Assembly (NCBI GenBank): GCA_028687395.1
Contig: JAQUAE010000068.1
Coordinates: 1-8,022 of the forward strand
Direction of reading: 5' to 3'
Source of the DNA: Anaerolineales bacterium
GTDB taxonomy: Bacteria; Chloroflexota; Anaerolineae; Anaerolineales; UBA4823
Length of the DNA stretch: 8,022 nt
A program made the translations under genes and the position numbers. Positions 6,400-8,022 of the stretch are shown here, in pieces; position 1 is the first letter of the stretch; the number at the start of each line of letters is the position of its first letter. The notes under the pieces were generated by a model. That model was not told the origin of the DNA. It searched no databases and saw nothing but the letters and a program-made list of their open reading frames with translations.

Positions 6400-7398
6400 T
6401 TGTTCCCCAGCGCACTCTGCTGGAACCCTGCAGCCTCCTTCCATATCCAACCTCAAAGGTTCACGGCTCGTATGACTGCATCACGGCGCACCGGGTTCGA
6501 GCGGGTAATCAACAGCCGCCTGGGAATCGGGCTGGCGTTGAGCCTGGCAAAGACGATGCCACCCTCCTTAGGCTATCCTGTGGCTGAATTTCTGGCCGAC
6601 AGGATTTCCGGACGTAAATCCATGCCCATGGTACGGGGTGCACGCGCCAACCAATGGGTGGTCACGGGTGAAGCTCTCTCAAGCGCTGAGCTGGACTACG
6701 CCGTGCGGGCCGTCTATCGCAACAACGCCCGCTACATCTACGATTTCTATCACCACCTGGGCAACTTGCAGAATATGATGGCGCACATCGAATACAACGC
6801 CACGGCAGAGGAGATGATCCACCGCTCGCGCACCCGCCCAGGTGAGACCGGGCTGGTGATCGCAGGTTTGCACCTGAGCAACTTCGACCTGGTGTTGCAG
6901 GCTGCCGGGATGCACGGGCTGACTGCGCTGGTGCTCTCTGCCCCCAGGCCGGGAGGCGCTTACCGCCTGCAAAACAGGCTGCGCAGAGGCTCCGGGTTGG
7001 AGATACTCCCCACCTCCCAGGCAGCCCTGCGCCGGGCGATCCATCACCTGCGCGCCGGAGGCAGCGTGCTGACCGGGATGGATTTCCCCGCCCCCGGCGG
7101 CAAACTGCGCCCGCGTTTCTTCGGGCACCCCTCAACCCTGCCGCTGCATTACGTTTACCTGGCGGTGAATACTGGCGCGCCGGTGTATATCTTCGCAGCC
7201 ATCCAGGAGCAGGACGGCCGCTACCACGTCCACGCCCACGAACCGATGTTGATGGAACCCGCCCAGGACGCCGACACCGTCCTGCTGACCAACGCCGAGC
7301 GGGCCCTTCAAGTGGCGGAGAGCTACATACGCATGGCGCCTCAGCAATGGTCGATGTTCCACCCGGTTTGGCCGGAAGCTTTAGAACTGGCGCCCTGA
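6400..7398 (+). CDS. LpxL/HtrB/PatA-type lysophospholipid acyltransferase
   Basis: 332 residues from a TTG at 6400, chosen because GGGGAGGA lies 6 nt upstream. The ATG at 6472 (308 residues, starting MTASRRTGFERVINSR) has no close binding site but would match the usual family N-terminus, so the first 24 residues are uncertain. The family transfers fatty acyl chains from acyl-ACP or acyl-CoA to sugar-lipid acceptors at the inner face of the membrane. The catalytic HxxxxD motif is at His158 to Asp163 in GLHLSNFDLV. RAGGSVLTGMDFP (218-230) and PRFFGHPSTLPL (238-249) match the substrate and acyl-binding region, and PQQWSMFHPVWPE (314-326) is the standard C-terminal motif. A hydrophobic stretch near 41-65 may anchor it. 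With the next gene 42 bp downstream it probably forms a lipid synthesis operon. Classical lipid A synthesis is less likely if the organism lacks LPS; glycolipid acylation like mycobacterial PatA is an alternative. Confidence 0.87.
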   Translation: MFPSALCWNPAASFHIQPQRFTARMTASRRTGFERVINSRLGIGLALSLAKTMPPSLGYPVAEFLADRISGRKSMPMVRGARANQWVVTGEALSSAELDYAVRAVYRNNARYIYDFYHHLGNLQNMMAHIEYNATAEEMIHRSRTRPGETGLVIAGLHLSNFDLVLQAAGMHGLTALVLSAPRPGGAYRLQNRLRRGSGLEILPTSQAALRRAIHHLRAGGSVLTGMDFPAPGGKLRPRFFGHPSTLPLHYVYLAVNTGAPVYIFAAIQEQDGRYHVHAHEPMLMEPAQDADTVLLTNAERALQVAESYIRMAPQQWSMFHPVWPEALELAP

Positions 7399-7426
7399 CC
7401 TGCTCTCCAGGCGGCGCAATCCCATG

Positions 7427-7434
7427 AAGGGAGG
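7427..7434 (+). promoter_or_regulatory. Ribosome binding site of the CDP-alcohol phosphatidyltransferase gene
   Basis: AAGGGAGG is a near-perfect Shine-Dalgarno sequence, 6 nt before the ATG at 7441. It fixes the start of a gene that has no stop codon inside the window. Confidence 0.75.
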
Positions 7435-7440
7435 CCAATC

Positions 7441-8022
7441 ATGAGTGATACTTCATCTCACCGCAGAGTCAACGACATCCTGCTCGCACCGCTGGAAAGG
7501 CCTGCCTTGCGCTGGCTGGCAGCCCACCAACCCGCCTGGGTGACGCCGGACATCCTGACCTTCACCGGCTTCCTGGGCGCAGTGCTGATCTTCGTCAGCT
7601 ATGTGCTCAGCGCGTATGACAAGAACGCCCTCTGGTTGGCCAACCTGGGCTTTCTGGTGAACTGGTATGGGGACAGCCTGGACGGGACCCTGGCTCGCTT
7701 TCGCCACATCGAGCGGCCGAAATATGGCTACTTCCTGGACCACACCGTGGACGCGGTCGGTGAGACGCTGATCTTCCTGGGGTTGGGTCTCTCGCCATAC
7801 ATGCGCTTCGACGTCGCCTCCCTGCTGCTCATCAGCTACCTGTTGATGTCCATCCTGGTTTTCCTGCGCACCTCGCTGCGCGGCGTGTTCCAGATTTCAT
7901 ACATCCGCCTGGGACCCACCGAGATGCGCCTCATTGCGGTGCTGTGCAACATGGGCGTCTTCTTCTTTGGCAACCCCCTGGTGCGCCTGCCTTTCGGCTG
8001 GGCGCTGACCATCTTCGACCTG
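7441..8022 (+). CDS. CDP-alcohol phosphatidyltransferase family protein, 3' partial
   Basis: ATG at 7441 after AAGGGAGG; 194 codons remain open to the window edge. It belongs to the integral membrane enzymes that swap CMP of a CDP-linked lipid or alcohol for a second alcohol, making phospholipid head groups. The signature runs from Asp78 to Asp104: DSLDGTLAR at 78-86, then GYFLDHTVD at 96-104, giving the four metal-binding aspartates 78, 81, 100 and 104. Between AR and G there are nine residues rather than the textbook eight. Hydrophobic segments near 40-59, 61-77, 108-120, 128-142 and 164-178 fit a six-helix bundle, and GPTEMRL (158-164) follows the fourth. The substrate cannot be read from sequence: phosphatidylinositol phosphate, glycerophosphate or ethanolamine/choline types are all possible. 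The acyltransferase 42 bp upstream is probably co-transcribed. Confidence 0.9.
   Translation, partial: MSDTSSHRRVNDILLAPLERPALRWLAAHQPAWVTPDILTFTGFLGAVLIFVSYVLSAYDKNALWLANLGFLVNWYGDSLDGTLARFRHIERPKYGYFLDHTVDAVGETLIFLGLGLSPYMRFDVASLLLISYLLMSILVFLRTSLRGVFQISYIRLGPTEMRLIAVLCNMGVFFFGNPLVRLPFGWALTIFDL

Noticed and set aside
6662..7438. Minus-strand open frame of 258 codons
   Set aside because: Shadow of the acyltransferase; arginine- and proline-rich low-complexity translation typical of antisense frames.

Overview
The window reads as a chromosomal segment of a GC-rich bacterium. Several traits suggest a Chloroflexota (Anaerolineae-like) genome: a lipoprotein with a Pro/Thr-rich linker and an SH3-like domain, a cytosolic LysM protein paired with a small DAK2/DhaL-like protein, and TATAAT/TAAAAT -10 boxes without clear -35 boxes. 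This taxonomic guess is inference. No rRNA, tRNA, insertion sequence, CRISPR array or phage gene was seen.

Layout. (1) 1-1599 (+) is the 3' part of a two-domain NADP-type malic enzyme (MaeB) whose N-terminus lies before the window. (2) After a 180-bp gap with an AT-rich promoter and a perfect 14-bp palindrome, 1780-2319 (+) encodes a coiled-coil/LysM protein. It is followed 16 bp later by 2336-2962 (+), a small DAK2/DhaL-like protein; the two look like an operon. (3) 3018-3890 (-) is a convergent gene for a secreted SH3-like lipoprotein. (4) A 106-bp divergent promoter region separates it from 3997-5211 (+), a PP-loop ATP pyrophosphatase-like protein with a QueC-type cysteine cluster. (5) A strong hairpin with a competing upstream arm lies before 5339-6250 (+), a ROK-family fructokinase. 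(6) 6400-7398 (+) encodes an LpxL/PatA-type acyltransferase. It is followed 42 bp later by 7441-8022 (+), a CDP-alcohol phosphatidyltransferase cut by the window end.

How the genes fit together. Malic enzyme and fructokinase are central carbon enzymes. The last two genes form a membrane-lipid module (head-group transfer plus acylation), and the pairing recalls the PgsA-PatA pair of the phosphatidylinositol mannoside loci of actinobacteria. The LysM/DAK2-like pair and the PP-loop protein have no assigned role. They are the best candidates for undescribed biology, but nothing here proves a new system.
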